From Desulfovibrio sp. ZJ369 (GTDB taxonomy: Bacteria; Desulfobacterota; Desulfovibrionia; Desulfovibrionales; Desulfovibrionaceae): DNA of 64,000 bases. The translations under genes were made by a program, and so were the position numbers. The stretch lies in NCBI RefSeq assembly GCF_011039085.1, contig NZ_JAAKEI010000001.1, positions 82,636 to 146,635 on the forward strand. The letters run 5' to 3'. Below the pieces are notes generated by a model. It was not told the DNA's origin. It ran no database searches and saw only the letters and a program-made list of their open reading frames with translations. Positions within the stretch are counted from its first letter, which is position 1; every line of letters starts with the position of its first letter. This document shows, in pieces, positions 17,391 to 25,609 of this stretch.

Positions 17391-17478
17391 TGCCAGGCCG
17401 GACGGCGGCAGCACTGCCAACCCCGTCAGGTCCGAAAGGAAGCAGCGGCAACAGAGGTTGCCGGGTGTCCGGCCCACA
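17391..17478 (+). ncRNA. ffs: Signal recognition particle RNA (small bacterial, 4.5S type)
   Basis: The conserved SRP domain is unmistakable: the core GTCAGGTCCGAAAGGAAGCAG with the GGAA tetraloop region lies inside a hairpin closed by GGCCGGAC (17396-17403) and GTCCGGCC (17467-17474). The length of about 87 nt is the short 4.5S type without an Alu domain. A strong intrinsic terminator follows immediately. It partners Ffh in co-translational targeting. Confidence 0.95.
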
Positions 17479-17515
17479 AAAGCCGCAACGAGATTTCTCC
17501 GTTGCGGCTTTTGCC
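17478..17515 (+). terminator. Rho-independent terminator of the SRP RNA
   Basis: A 13-bp stem AAAAGCCGCAACG / CGTTGCGGCTTTT with a 9-nt loop; the T-tract is part of the descending arm. Confidence 0.85.
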
Positions 17516-17544
17516 GTTCAGGGCCGCGCCACGAGAGAAGGCTT

Positions 17545-17685
17545 TAGAGCGTTTTCTCTTTGAAAATGCTCTGCTGACGCGAAAGCGGCAGCCGCCGCAA
17601 CGAGGCGTACATTCAGGCGAAAACCGCGTTTTTCGCCTGAATGCCACCTTTGACTTTCATAAAAAGTCAAAGGTAATCTGCTCTA
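17545..17685. repeat. Modular palindromic element
   Basis: It begins TAGAGCGTTTTC and ends AATCTGCTCTA. Internal hairpins are GCGAAAA/TTTTCGC around 17620 and TTTGACTTT/AAAGTCAAA around 17650-17672. The closing half (AAAGTCAAAGGTAATCTGCTCT) resembles that of the copy at 25457-25585. Confidence 0.75.
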
Positions 17686-17703
17686 GCGCGGCCACGTCCG
17701 GCC

Positions 17704-18576
17704 TCAGCCGGAAATTTTCTCCGGCGTAATGGCTGTTGCTGCTGCCGCGCCGCGGCTGCTTTTCATTGCAGGAAAAGCGAGGTCTGCGCCGTTTTTCGGG
17801 GCATGGGCGAAAAGCGCGTTGTCCCACTGCGTTTCGACCATCGGATCCACCTGATAGATGGCGCGCATTTCTTCCAGGTGCAGGCGCATGGCTTGCTCGG
17901 CGCCGTCGGGATCGCGCCGGGTCAAGGCCTCAAAAACAGCCTGATGCGCCGTGCAGGATCGCTCGCTCTGGCGGCGTACCTGCATGGAAGCATAGAGGGG
18001 CGTGATCAGCCAGCCCGCAAAGCCTTCGGCCAGCAGGCCGAGAAAAGGATTGCCCAGAAATTCCACCAGCAGCCGGTGAAATGCGATATCCGCCTCGGCA
18101 AAGGAGCGGATTTCGGAATGCTCCAGAAAATGCCGCTGGCTTTCCAGAACTTCTTCCAACTGGCCCAGTTGCGCGTCCGTGATGCTGTGCGCCAGCTGCC
18201 TGGCTACCGAGGTTTCAAAAAAAAGGCGCAGATCATGCAACTGCCGCCAGCCGTCCGGCGAACTGGAATAAATTTGCAGCGTGGCGCGCATTTCCTCCAG
18301 CAGCGGCCTGAGGGTCAGCTTGCAGACCCGGGCGCGCATGCCCGGCGACAATTCGACAAGCCCCATCCGACCCAAGGCGGACAAGGCCTCCCGCACTGCC
18401 GGCCTGCCCACGCCGAACTCTTCCATGAGTTCCCGCTCGGAAGGCAATTTCTGCCCTTCCTGGTAAATGCCGGACTGAATGTCCTCCAAAAGACAGGTCA
18501 ACACCTCGGTATGCACGCGCGGCCGCTGGATGTTGCGCCTTCTGGTTCCCAGTATGTCTGTAAGTTTGCTTCTCAT
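17704..18576 (-). CDS. GntR/FadR-family transcriptional regulator (FCD domain)
   Basis: Winged-helix regulator of organic-acid genes. The HTH (about residues 15-80: KLPSERELMEEFGVGRPAVR) precedes an FCD ligand-binding domain (about 95-235) with the metal-binding His/Asp pattern typical of lactate- and glycolate-responsive members (ADIAFHRLL, and TAHQAVFEALTRRD). It has 290 residues from the ATG at 18576; the frame is open to 18765 and an ATG at 18624 is an alternative. It is divergent from the citE-malic enzyme-lactate oxidase cluster, and a palindrome overlaps that cluster's promoter, so it is the likely regulator of that cluster. Confidence 0.85.
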   Translation of the reverse strand: MRSKLTDILGTRRRNIQRPRVHTEVLTCLLEDIQSGIYQEGQKLPSERELMEEFGVGRPAVREALSALGRMGLVELSPGMRARVCKLTLRPLLEEMRATLQIYSSSPDGWRQLHDLRLFFETSVARQLAHSITDAQLGQLEEVLESQRHFLEHSEIRSFAEADIAFHRLLVEFLGNPFLGLLAEGFAGWLITPLYASMQVRRQSERSCTAHQAVFEALTRRDPDGAEQAMRLHLEEMRAIYQVDPMVETQWDNALFAHAPKNGADLAFPAMKSSRGAAAATAITPEKISG

Positions 18577-18735
18577 AATAATCACTGGCACGGGTAAAAA
18601 AGTCCACTGAAAGTGACGCTGCATGCCTTGAGTTACTCTGCCGCACTGTCCGGCAATTGTAAACTCAATGCGCACATTACCCCGGACGAATTTCGGTGGC
18701 TGCCGAAATTCCTTGCACTTTTTTGGTATGACATG

Positions 18736-18764
18736 TTGACTTGTCAATAGCAATCTCCTATTCA
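18736..18764 (+). promoter_or_regulatory. Promoter with overlapping palindromic operator for the organic-acid cluster
   Basis: -35 TTGACT (18736-18741), 17-bp spacer, -10 TATTCA (18759-18764). The palindrome TTGAC-TT-GTCAA at 18736-18747 covers the -35 element, a good place for the divergently encoded FadR-type regulator to bind. A leader of about 190 nt follows before the first gene. Confidence 0.55.
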
Positions 18765-18964
18765 TAAGGAAAGCTCACAAAGTCCCGCCGACCGGAAGAT
18801 CGCTCGCGCACAGCGCGAGCAGCATGAACGTCGCGCGCGGGTCCGGATCGCGCCGGCCTTGCTCCCGCGGACACTCCCGAGGAGGAGGGACGCGCCGGAA
18901 TTATTTTCGTCTGGTGAAATGGTCAAGGCAATTTTGTACGACTTTTACACAGAGGAGTTTTCAA

Positions 18965-19858
18965 ATGGCTGTCATGCGCTCCGTCTTCTATGTCCCCGGC
19001 AACAACCCCAAGTTCATCGAAAAAGCCCCCTCCATCCCGGCCGACATCATCACGCTGGACCTGGAAGACGCCGTTCCCCCGTCCGAGAAGGAAAACGCGC
19101 GCAAGATGATCGTCGAGAACATGAACAAGATCGCCAAGGCCAGCGTGAGCGGCGCTGAAATGTATGTGCGTATCAACAACTGGGAAACCGAGATGACCAA
19201 CGACGACCTGGAAGCCGTGGTGCAGCCCGGCCTCAACGGCGTCACCCTGGCCAAAACCGGTCATCCCGACGACGTGAAACGCCTGGCCTGGAAGCTGGAA
19301 GAGCTGGAACGCCGCCGCGGCATGGAAGTCGGCACGGTGAAAATCTCCATGCTGCTGGAAACCGCCAAGGGCATCATGAACGCCTATGAGTGCTGCATGG
19401 CCAGCCCGCGCAACGTCAACGCCATCTTCGGCGCCGTGGACTACTGCCGCGACATGCACGTCAAAATCACCAACGAAGCCGTGGAGCAGCTCTGGGGCCG
19501 CGCCAAGGTCGCCATCGCCTGCCGCGCCTCCGGCCTCGTGGCCATTGACGCCCCCTTTGTCTCCTTCCAGGACACCGAAGCTTTTGAACGGAACGTGCGC
19601 GACGGTCTGCAGATGGGCTACGGCGGCCGCATGATCATCCATCCCAGCCAGGTGGAGCCTTCCAACCGTCTGTATGCGCCGGATCCGGCCGACGTGGAAT
19701 GGGCCCGTGGCGTGGTGAAGGTCTTCGAGGAAGAGGGCCTGGCCAAGGGCAAAGCCGCCGTGTCCTACCTGGGCAAGATGGTTGACACCCCGGTATATGA
19801 CAACGCCCGCGACATTCTGGCCGCTCAGGCTGAAATCGACGCCAAGAACAACAGATAA
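18965..19858 (+). CDS. citE: HpcH/HpaI-CitE family lyase (citrate lyase beta-like, full length)
   Basis: CoA-ester lyase of the CitE/malyl-CoA lyase superfamily; in citrate lyase it cleaves the citryl-thioester to oxaloacetate and acetyl-ACP. Motifs: DLEDAVPPSEK (about 31-41), YVRINN (Arg for the carboxylate), LLETAKGI with the Mg-ligand Glu, and FGAVDYCRDM with the Mg-ligand Asp. It has 297 residues, the normal CitE length, so the catalytic site is complete. The ATG follows AGAGGAG. It is the first gene of the cluster, separated from citD and citF by the malic enzyme and oxidase genes. A malyl-CoA-lyase-like role is an alternative. Confidence 0.85.
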   Translation: MAVMRSVFYVPGNNPKFIEKAPSIPADIITLDLEDAVPPSEKENARKMIVENMNKIAKASVSGAEMYVRINNWETEMTNDDLEAVVQPGLNGVTLAKTGHPDDVKRLAWKLEELERRRGMEVGTVKISMLLETAKGIMNAYECCMASPRNVNAIFGAVDYCRDMHVKITNEAVEQLWGRAKVAIACRASGLVAIDAPFVSFQDTEAFERNVRDGLQMGYGGRMIIHPSQVEPSNRLYAPDPADVEWARGVVKVFEEEGLAKGKAAVSYLGKMVDTPVYDNARDILAAQAEIDAKNNR

Positions 19859-19991
19859 GCGCGCCGCCTCCACGGTTTCCGGGCGCGACCGCCCGGAAAC
19901 CGCGTATTCAGCCGAGGCCGCCGACGGCATAGGGCTCAGTGCGGCTTTTCCGGCTCCGCCACCTGGATTCTACAGATGAAGGAGAGACTCC

Positions 19992-21251
19992 ATGTCACGT
20001 ATCAAAAATCTGCGCGAAGAAGCCCTGGCCATGCACAAGGACAACCAGGGGAAAATTGAAATCCGGGTTAAGGTGCCTGTGCGGGATGCCGATGATCTGA
20101 CCCTCGCCTATTCCCCGGGCGTGGCCGAGCCCTGCATGGAAATCAACAAAAATCCGTCCGATGTGGACGTGTACACCAACCACTCCAACTTTGTCTGCGT
20201 GGTCTCCGACGGCACGGCCGTGCTGGGCCTCGGAAACATCGGCCCGGCCGCGGCCATGCCGGTTATGGAAGGCAAATCCCTGCTGTTCAAGACCTTCGGC
20301 GACGTGGATGCCTTCCCCCTGTGCGTGAACACCAGGGACACCGCCAAAATCGTGGAGCTCGTCGAGCTTCTCGCCCCCACCTTCGGCGGGGTGAACCTTG
20401 AGGACATCAAGGCGCCCGAATGTTTTGTGATTGAAGACAGCCTGAAGAAAAACGGCGTCTTCAAGGGCCCCATCTTCCATGACGATCAGCACGGCACGGC
20501 GGTGGTCACCCTGGCCGGTCTGATCAATGCCCTGAAAGTGGTGGGCAAAAAGCTGGAAGACATCAAGGTTGTCACCAGCGGCGCGGGCGCGGCCGGCATT
20601 GCGATCATCAAGCTGCTGATGGCCGTGGGCCTCAAGAACGTGATCATGTGCGACTCCAGGGGCGCCATCTGGGACGGACGCGCCGAGGGCATGAATCCCT
20701 ATAAGGTCGAGATCGCAAAGCACACCAATCCGGACAAGGTCAAGGGCGGTCTGGCCGAGGCCATCAAGGGCGCGGATGTCTTCATCGGCGTGTCGGCTCC
20801 CAATTCTCTGGACGAAGCCATGATCAAAAGCATGGCCAAAGATCCCATTGTCTTTGCCCAGGCCAATCCCATTCCGGAAATCTGGCCCTTGCAGCGCGCC
20901 CATGACGCCGGGGCCAGGGTTGTGGCCACGGGGCGCTCGGACTGCCCCAACCAGATCAACAATGTTCTCGCCTTTCCGGGCATTTTCCGGGGCGCCATCG
21001 ACGTGCGCGCCACGGACATCAACGACGCCATGAAGATTGCCGCGGCCCGGGCCATCGCGGAACTGGTTCCGGCCGCAGAACTGAGCCCGACCCTGATTAT
21101 TCCTTCCACCCTGAACCCCGACGTGGCGCCTATGGTTGCGGCGGCAACGGCGAAAGCGGCTATGGACAGCGGCATTGCCCGCGTGAACATCGATCCCGCC
21201 GTGGTGGCGGAAAATCTACGGCAGCGCCTGGCCAAGCAAGTGCGCGCCTGA
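19992..21251 (+). CDS. NAD(P)-dependent malic enzyme
   Basis: Oxidative decarboxylation of malate to pyruvate; many bacterial forms also decarboxylate oxaloacetate. The N-terminal malic domain has AYSPGVAEPC and the catalytic block GVNLEDIKAPECFVIE, followed by IFHDDQHGTAVV (metal ligands) and a Rossmann site SGAGAAGIAI at about 190-200. It has 419 residues, the short bacterial class without a phosphotransacetylase domain. A GAGAGACTCC site precedes the ATG. In this cluster it would convert the C4 product of citrate cleavage to pyruvate. Confidence 0.93.
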   Translation: MSRIKNLREEALAMHKDNQGKIEIRVKVPVRDADDLTLAYSPGVAEPCMEINKNPSDVDVYTNHSNFVCVVSDGTAVLGLGNIGPAAAMPVMEGKSLLFKTFGDVDAFPLCVNTRDTAKIVELVELLAPTFGGVNLEDIKAPECFVIEDSLKKNGVFKGPIFHDDQHGTAVVTLAGLINALKVVGKKLEDIKVVTSGAGAAGIAIIKLLMAVGLKNVIMCDSRGAIWDGRAEGMNPYKVEIAKHTNPDKVKGGLAEAIKGADVFIGVSAPNSLDEAMIKSMAKDPIVFAQANPIPEIWPLQRAHDAGARVVATGRSDCPNQINNVLAFPGIFRGAIDVRATDINDAMKIAAARAIAELVPAAELSPTLIIPSTLNPDVAPMVAAATAKAAMDSGIARVNIDPAVVAENLRQRLAKQVRA

Positions 21252-21294
21252 GCATGTCGCTCGCAAAATCCTCTAACCCTGTTGGGGAAAAGAC

Positions 21295-22686
21295 ATGTTG
21301 AGTGATTCCCTTGCCAAGGAATTTGAGGCTATTGTCGGTAAGGAAAACGTCTTTACCAGCGAAGCTGACCGCCAGAACTACGCCTATGACTCGTGCGTGT
21401 GGGCTCCCTGCATTCCCGGCGGCGTCGTGCGACCCACCAGCACCGAGCAGCTGGGCCCGATCATCGAGCTCTGCTACAAGGAAGGCCTGCCCATGACCGT
21501 GCGCGGCGCGGGCACCAACCTTTCCGGCGGCACCATTCCGGACAGCAGCGACACCATCGTCATTCTGACCACCGCGCTGAACCGCATCCTTGAAATCAAT
21601 ACCGAAGACCTCTACGCCATTGTGGAACCCGGCGTGATCACCGCTCCTATGGCGGCCAAAATCGCTTCCCTGGGCGTCTTCTATCCCCCGGATCCGGGCT
21701 CCATGTCCGTATCCACCATCGGCGGCAACGTGGCCGAGAACTCCGGCGGCCTGCGCGGTCTGAAATACGGCACCACCAAAGACTACGTCATGGGCATGGA
21801 AGTCTATGCCAACACCGGCGATCTGGTGCGTTGCGGCTCGCGTTGCGTGAAATGCGCCACGGGGTACGCCATTGCTCCCCTTCTGGTGGGCAGCGAAGGC
21901 ACCCTGGCCGTCACCAGCCAGGTCACCCTGAAACTTGTGCCCCCGCCCAAGGCCTCCAAAGCCATGATGGCCCTGTTCTCGGACATGCAGTCCGCCTCCA
22001 GGGCCGTGGCCGCGATCATCTCCGCGCATGTGGTGCCCTGTACCCTGGAATTTCTGGATCACGCCACCATCAACTATGTGGAAGATTATGTGAAGATCGG
22101 CCTGCCCCGCGACGCCGGCGCCATGCTGCTTGTGGAAGTGGACGGCCATCCCGCCCAGGTCCAGGACGAAGCCGCCATCGTGGAAAAGGTGCTCAAGGAC
22201 TGCGGCTCCACGGAAGTGGTGGTGGCCAAGGACGCCGAGCAGAAAAAGAATATCTGGGAAGCCCGCCGCGTGGCCATTCCGGCTCTCGCCCGCGCCCGTC
22301 CCACGTTCATGATGGAAGACGTCACCGTGCCGCGCTCCCAGATTCCGGCCATGATCGCGGGTCTGGAAAAGATCGCCAAGGATCGCAACGTGACCATTGC
22401 CACCTTTGGCCACGCCGGCGACGGCAACCTGCACCCCGGCATCCTCTGCGACAAGCGCGACAAGCAGGAATGGGCGCGCGTGGAACTGGCCGTGGACGAC
22501 CTCTTCAACCTCGGCCTTGAGCTCAAGGGCACGCTTTCCGGCGAGCACGGCATCGGCCTTGCCAAGAAGCAGTGGCTTGAGAAAGAGACGTCGAGAGGCT
22601 CCATCATGTTCTCGCGCCGCCTGCGCAACGCATTTGACCCCAAGGGCCTGTTCAATCCGGAAAAAATCGTCGGCGCCCGTGGGTAG
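21295..22686 (+). CDS. FAD-linked lactate/glycolate oxidase subunit (GlcD-like)
   Basis: FAD-binding PCMH-fold flavoprotein that oxidises a 2-hydroxyacid, probably lactate, and passes electrons to the Fe-S subunit encoded next. The FAD site is in TVRGAGTNLSGGTIP (about 63-77) and PGSMSVSTIGGNVAENSGG (about 132-150). The C-terminal oxidase domain ends in FGHAGDGNLHPG and SGEHGIG, the His-rich catalytic motifs of this family. It has 463 residues, matching GlcD and the Desulfovibrio-type lactate dehydrogenases. It forms a two-subunit enzyme with the next gene. A 10-bp hairpin lies between the two. Confidence 0.9.
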   Translation: MLSDSLAKEFEAIVGKENVFTSEADRQNYAYDSCVWAPCIPGGVVRPTSTEQLGPIIELCYKEGLPMTVRGAGTNLSGGTIPDSSDTIVILTTALNRILEINTEDLYAIVEPGVITAPMAAKIASLGVFYPPDPGSMSVSTIGGNVAENSGGLRGLKYGTTKDYVMGMEVYANTGDLVRCGSRCVKCATGYAIAPLLVGSEGTLAVTSQVTLKLVPPPKASKAMMALFSDMQSASRAVAAIISAHVVPCTLEFLDHATINYVEDYVKIGLPRDAGAMLLVEVDGHPAQVQDEAAIVEKVLKDCGSTEVVVAKDAEQKKNIWEARRVAIPALARARPTFMMEDVTVPRSQIPAMIAGLEKIAKDRNVTIATFGHAGDGNLHPGILCDKRDKQEWARVELAVDDLFNLGLELKGTLSGEHGIGLAKKQWLEKETSRGSIMFSRRLRNAFDPKGLFNPEKIVGARG

Positions 22687-22694
22687 AAAATCCG

Positions 22695-22717
22695 CCGGGG
22701 CGGCATCGCCGCCCCGG
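22695..22717 (+). other. Intra-operon GC-rich hairpin
   Basis: A perfect 10-bp stem CCGGGGCGGC-ATC-GCCGCCCCGG lies 8 nt past the GlcD-like stop. There is no T-tract, so it probably shapes mRNA stability or relative expression of the two subunits. Confidence 0.6.
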
Positions 22718-22785
22718 AACCATCAATCTCAAGCAGCCGGATGGACGACGGCAAACAGCTTTCCGTCCGGCACAGGGGCTGGAGC

Positions 22786-24078
22786 ATGAACGATCTTACC
22801 AGGCTTGCCAATTCGTTGATGGCTCTGGACGACAAGTTGGTCTCCTGCATGAAATGCGGCTTTTGCCAGGCCTTCTGCCCGGTTTTTGACGAAACCGGCC
22901 AGGAAGGCGACGTGACCCGAGGCAAAATCGCCCTTGTGGAAAACCTGGCCCACCTTGTCCTCCAGGATCCTGAAGCGGTTCACGAGCGGCTTTCCCGCTG
23001 TCTCCTTTGCGGCGGCTGCAATTTCAGCTGCCCGGCAGGCGCGCCCACTATGGACATTTTCCTTGAAGCGCGCGCCATTGTGGTCGGCTATCTGGGGCTT
23101 TCGCCCATCAAGAAGGCCATCTTCCGCACGTTGCTTCCCAATCCGAAACTTTTCAGCACCCTCTTGAAATTGAGCTCGCCCTTCCAGGGCCTGTTCATCA
23201 GAAAGGACAACTCGCCCCAGAACACGGCCTGCGTGCCAATGTTCAAGGCTTTTATCGGCGAGCGGCATATCCCCATGCTGGCTAAGCAGACCCTGGCCGC
23301 CAAAGTGGGCAAGCGCGATACCCCGGCCGGCAAAAGCGGGCTCAGGGTGGCCTTCTTCCCCGGCTGCATGGGCGACAAGATCTATGTGGACATGAGCATG
23401 GCCTGTCTGAAGGTCTTCGAGCATCACGGCGTAGGCGTCTTTTTGCCCGACAACCTTGCCTGTTGCGGCATTCCCGCGCTGGTTTCCGGCGACAAGCAGA
23501 GTTTTTCCAAGATGGCGAAATACAATCTGGACGTGTTCAAAAAGGGCAATTTCGACTATATTGTCACGCCCTGCTCGTCCTGCACGGCCACCATCAAGGA
23601 ACACTGGCAGAACGCCGACGATCTTTCGGCCCAGGACAAGGAATTTGCCCGTCAACTGGGCGAAAAAGCCATGGATATCAACGCCTTTGTGGTGGATGTG
23701 CTCAAAGTGACGCCGCCCGAGGGCGCGGGCAAAGGCCGGACCAAGGTCACATATCATGAATCCTGCCATCTGATGAAATCTCTGCGGGTCAGCAAACAAC
23801 CCAAGGATCTCATCAAGATGAACAAAGACTATGAATATGTGCCCCTGAAGGAAGCGGATCACTGCTGCGGCTGCGGCGGCACCTTCACCCTCACCCAGCC
23901 GGAGCTTTCCGCCAAGATCGGCCAGCGCAAGCGCGACAATATCGTGGCCAGCGGCGCCGAGGTCGTGGCCATGGGCTGCCCGGCCTGCATGATGCAGATA
24001 TCCGACATGCTGGCCCGCAATCATGACCCGATCAAAGTCAAGCACACCATTGAGATCTACGCGGATTCCCTGCACTGA
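22786..24078 (+). CDS. Fe-S subunit of lactate/glycolate oxidase (GlcF/CCG-domain type)
   Basis: It transfers electrons from the FAD subunit to the quinone pool or another carrier. Two [4Fe-4S] motifs are visible: CMKCGFCQAFCP (about 20-31) and CLLCGGCNFSCP (about 71-82). Two cysteine-rich CCG domains follow (FFPGCMGDKIYVD … ACCGIP, and HESCHLM … CCGCGGTF), as in GlcF/HdrD-type proteins. It has 430 residues from the ATG at 22786, chosen because GGGGCTGGAG precedes it; an ATG at 22741 lacks a ribosome site. Probably peripheral on the inner membrane. Confidence 0.88.
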   Translation: MNDLTRLANSLMALDDKLVSCMKCGFCQAFCPVFDETGQEGDVTRGKIALVENLAHLVLQDPEAVHERLSRCLLCGGCNFSCPAGAPTMDIFLEARAIVVGYLGLSPIKKAIFRTLLPNPKLFSTLLKLSSPFQGLFIRKDNSPQNTACVPMFKAFIGERHIPMLAKQTLAAKVGKRDTPAGKSGLRVAFFPGCMGDKIYVDMSMACLKVFEHHGVGVFLPDNLACCGIPALVSGDKQSFSKMAKYNLDVFKKGNFDYIVTPCSSCTATIKEHWQNADDLSAQDKEFARQLGEKAMDINAFVVDVLKVTPPEGAGKGRTKVTYHESCHLMKSLRVSKQPKDLIKMNKDYEYVPLKEADHCCGCGGTFTLTQPELSAKIGQRKRDNIVASGAEVVAMGCPACMMQISDMLARNHDPIKVKHTIEIYADSLH

Positions 24079-24163
24079 GCAAACGCGGGCCGCACGGCAT
24101 CCGGCATGCGACCCGCGGCAAAAAACGCCGCCGGCCGGCGGGATGTGAATCAATGCGAAGCAA

Positions 24164-24192
24164 ATGGGCAGGACCGTTGAGGCCCTGCCCAT
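24164..24192 (+). terminator. Hairpin after the Fe-S subunit gene
   Basis: A 9-bp stem ATGGGCAGG / CCTGCCCAT with an 11-nt loop lies about 85 nt past the stop, with no clean T-tract. It separates the oxidase genes from citD and may be a partial terminator. Confidence 0.5.
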
Positions 24193-24236
24193 TGCGGAAC
24201 AGTCGCTTATTTTTTGCAAAACCTGTGGCCGCAAAG

Positions 24237-24316
24237 TAGAGCATTTTGCCCTTGAAAATGCTCTCATACCGTACACTGTGCGGCATGGGAGCATTTCAAA
24301 ATTGAAGTGCTCCAGG
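24237..24316. repeat. Two short palindromic modules of the dispersed family
   Basis: TAGAGCATTTT…GAAAATGCTCT at 24237-24267 and GAGCATTTCA…TGAAGTGCTCC at about 24291-24315 are both closing-hairpin modules without the central parts. They lie between the GlcF-like gene and citD. Confidence 0.65.
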
Positions 24317-24453
24317 GGGCTGAAAAGCGCGACCAACGTCCTTTTGCCGGAAAAAGCATCAGGGACGGCGCGCAATCAGACCGGCCTGCCCCAGGGCCTG
24401 TTTATTGCCTTTTCCCAGGTTGAAAATGCCAAAACCACAAGGAGACCAGCACC

Positions 24454-24723
24454 ATGCACCTCAGCAAAATCGGCGAAGCCGGAGCGGCTGAAAGCGGCGA
24501 TATTCTTGTGACTGTGACACCCGCCCAGGAAACGGGCATTCAGGTGGAACTGACCGGAAAGCCGGTTATCCTCAAACAGTTCGGACGCCAGATTAAAGAG
24601 TTGATTGCCGAAACTGCCGCCAAAAGCGGCGTGCAGCATGCCCTGATCAGCGCCAAAGACGGCGGCGCGCTTGATTGCACCATCAAAGCCAGAGTCCGCG
24701 CGGCCATCCAGCGGGCTGTGTAA
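24454..24723 (+). CDS. citD: Citrate lyase acyl carrier protein (gamma subunit)
   Basis: ACP that carries the phosphoribosyl-dephospho-CoA-derived group to which the acetyl and citryl moieties attach. The modified Ser is in GAAESGDILVTV (about Ser14), the expected position. It has 89 residues against about 98 in enterobacteria. Conserved tail: ALDCTIKARVRAAIQRA. The ATG follows AGGAGACCAGCACC. citE-like and citF follow. The prosthetic-group genes citX and citG and the ligase citC are not in the window. Confidence 0.88.
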   Translation: MHLSKIGEAGAAESGDILVTVTPAQETGIQVELTGKPVILKQFGRQIKELIAETAAKSGVQHALISAKDGGALDCTIKARVRAAIQRAV

Positions 24724-24735
24724 GGGAGCGTCACC

Positions 24736-25428
24736 ATGAGAAGCGTACTGTTCATTAACGGCAACGACCCCAAAGCCCTGCTCAACTCCACGCTCTACGG
24801 CGCGGACGCGCTGGCCTATGATCTGCATGACGCGGTGGACGCGGCCAATAAAGACGCGGCTCGCCTGCTGCTGCAAGAGGCTCTGGCCTTTTTTGAATTC
24901 GGGCAGGCCAAGGTTTTCGTGCGGATAAATCCCATGAGCGAGTGCGGCGCCGAGGATATCGCGGTGGCGGGCAAAGGCAGACCGCAGGCTTTTATTCTTC
25001 CCCAGGCCGATGCGGCTTGCGTGCGCAAGGCCGATACGGCCATTGCCGCACTGGAAGCGGAAAACGGCTTTGCTGCGGGCTCGATCAAGCTGATTCCCGT
25101 GGCGGAAAGCGCCCTGGCCATTGCAAACACCGCCGAGTTGCTGGCAAGCTGCCCCAGAATCATAGCCGCTGTTTTCAACGCCAAGGGTTTTCTGAAAGAT
25201 ATGGGAGTGCCCGACACCGGCGAGAGCGAACAAGTGCTTTATGCCCGCAGCAGGCTGGCCGTTGCCTGCCGCGTGGCCGGCATTCCGGCCATTGACGGGG
25301 CCTTTCTCCAGGCCAAGGATGCGGACGGCCTTGCAGCGGACGCGGCCAGAGCCAGATCTCTCGGCTTCAGCGGCAAAGTGGCTGTGAGCGGCAATCAGGT
25401 TCCGATTATCAATGAAATTTTCGCCTGA
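24736..25428 (+). CDS. Short CitE-like paralogue, degenerate
   Basis: It is recognisably CitE-like (MRSVLFINGNDPKALLNS, FVRINPMSECG, VAESALAI, LYARSRLAVACRVAG) but only 230 residues against about 290; it ends at SGNQVPIINEIFA without the C-terminal helices. The first-strand motif DLEDA is DLHDA, and the Mg-binding Asp position, FDYVMDM in canonical CitE, reads FNAKGFLKDM, so Asp is Asn. The Glu ligand is kept. It sits in the standard citD-citE-citF order, so it may be a structural or regulatory subunit while the full-length CitE at the head of the cluster does the catalysis. Confidence 0.8.
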   Translation: MRSVLFINGNDPKALLNSTLYGADALAYDLHDAVDAANKDAARLLLQEALAFFEFGQAKVFVRINPMSECGAEDIAVAGKGRPQAFILPQADAACVRKADTAIAALEAENGFAAGSIKLIPVAESALAIANTAELLASCPRIIAAVFNAKGFLKDMGVPDTGESEQVLYARSRLAVACRVAGIPAIDGAFLQAKDADGLAADAARARSLGFSGKVAVSGNQVPIINEIFA

Positions 25429-25456
25429 CCGCAGCCGCACGATCCTCTCAGACAGG

Positions 25457-25585
25457 AGAGCGTTTTGCTCATGAAATCAGCTCAACGCTCTGGCAGGGCG
25501 AAGCCATGCCCGCCGCAAATCTGCATGTGGGAGCAGGCATCTTCCATACTTTGAAAGTATCTCATCTCAAAGGTAATCTGCTCTC
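25457..25585. repeat. Modular palindromic element between citE-like and citF
   Basis: The opening hairpin GAGAGCGTTTTGCTCATGA…TCAGCTCAACGCTCT is followed by GGCAGGGCGAAGCCATGCCC and a closing half ending AAAGGTAATCTGCTCT. The element is embedded between two cotranscribed genes. Confidence 0.75.
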
Positions 25586-25609
25586 GATAACTGAAGAAGG
25601 GAAAGCAGC

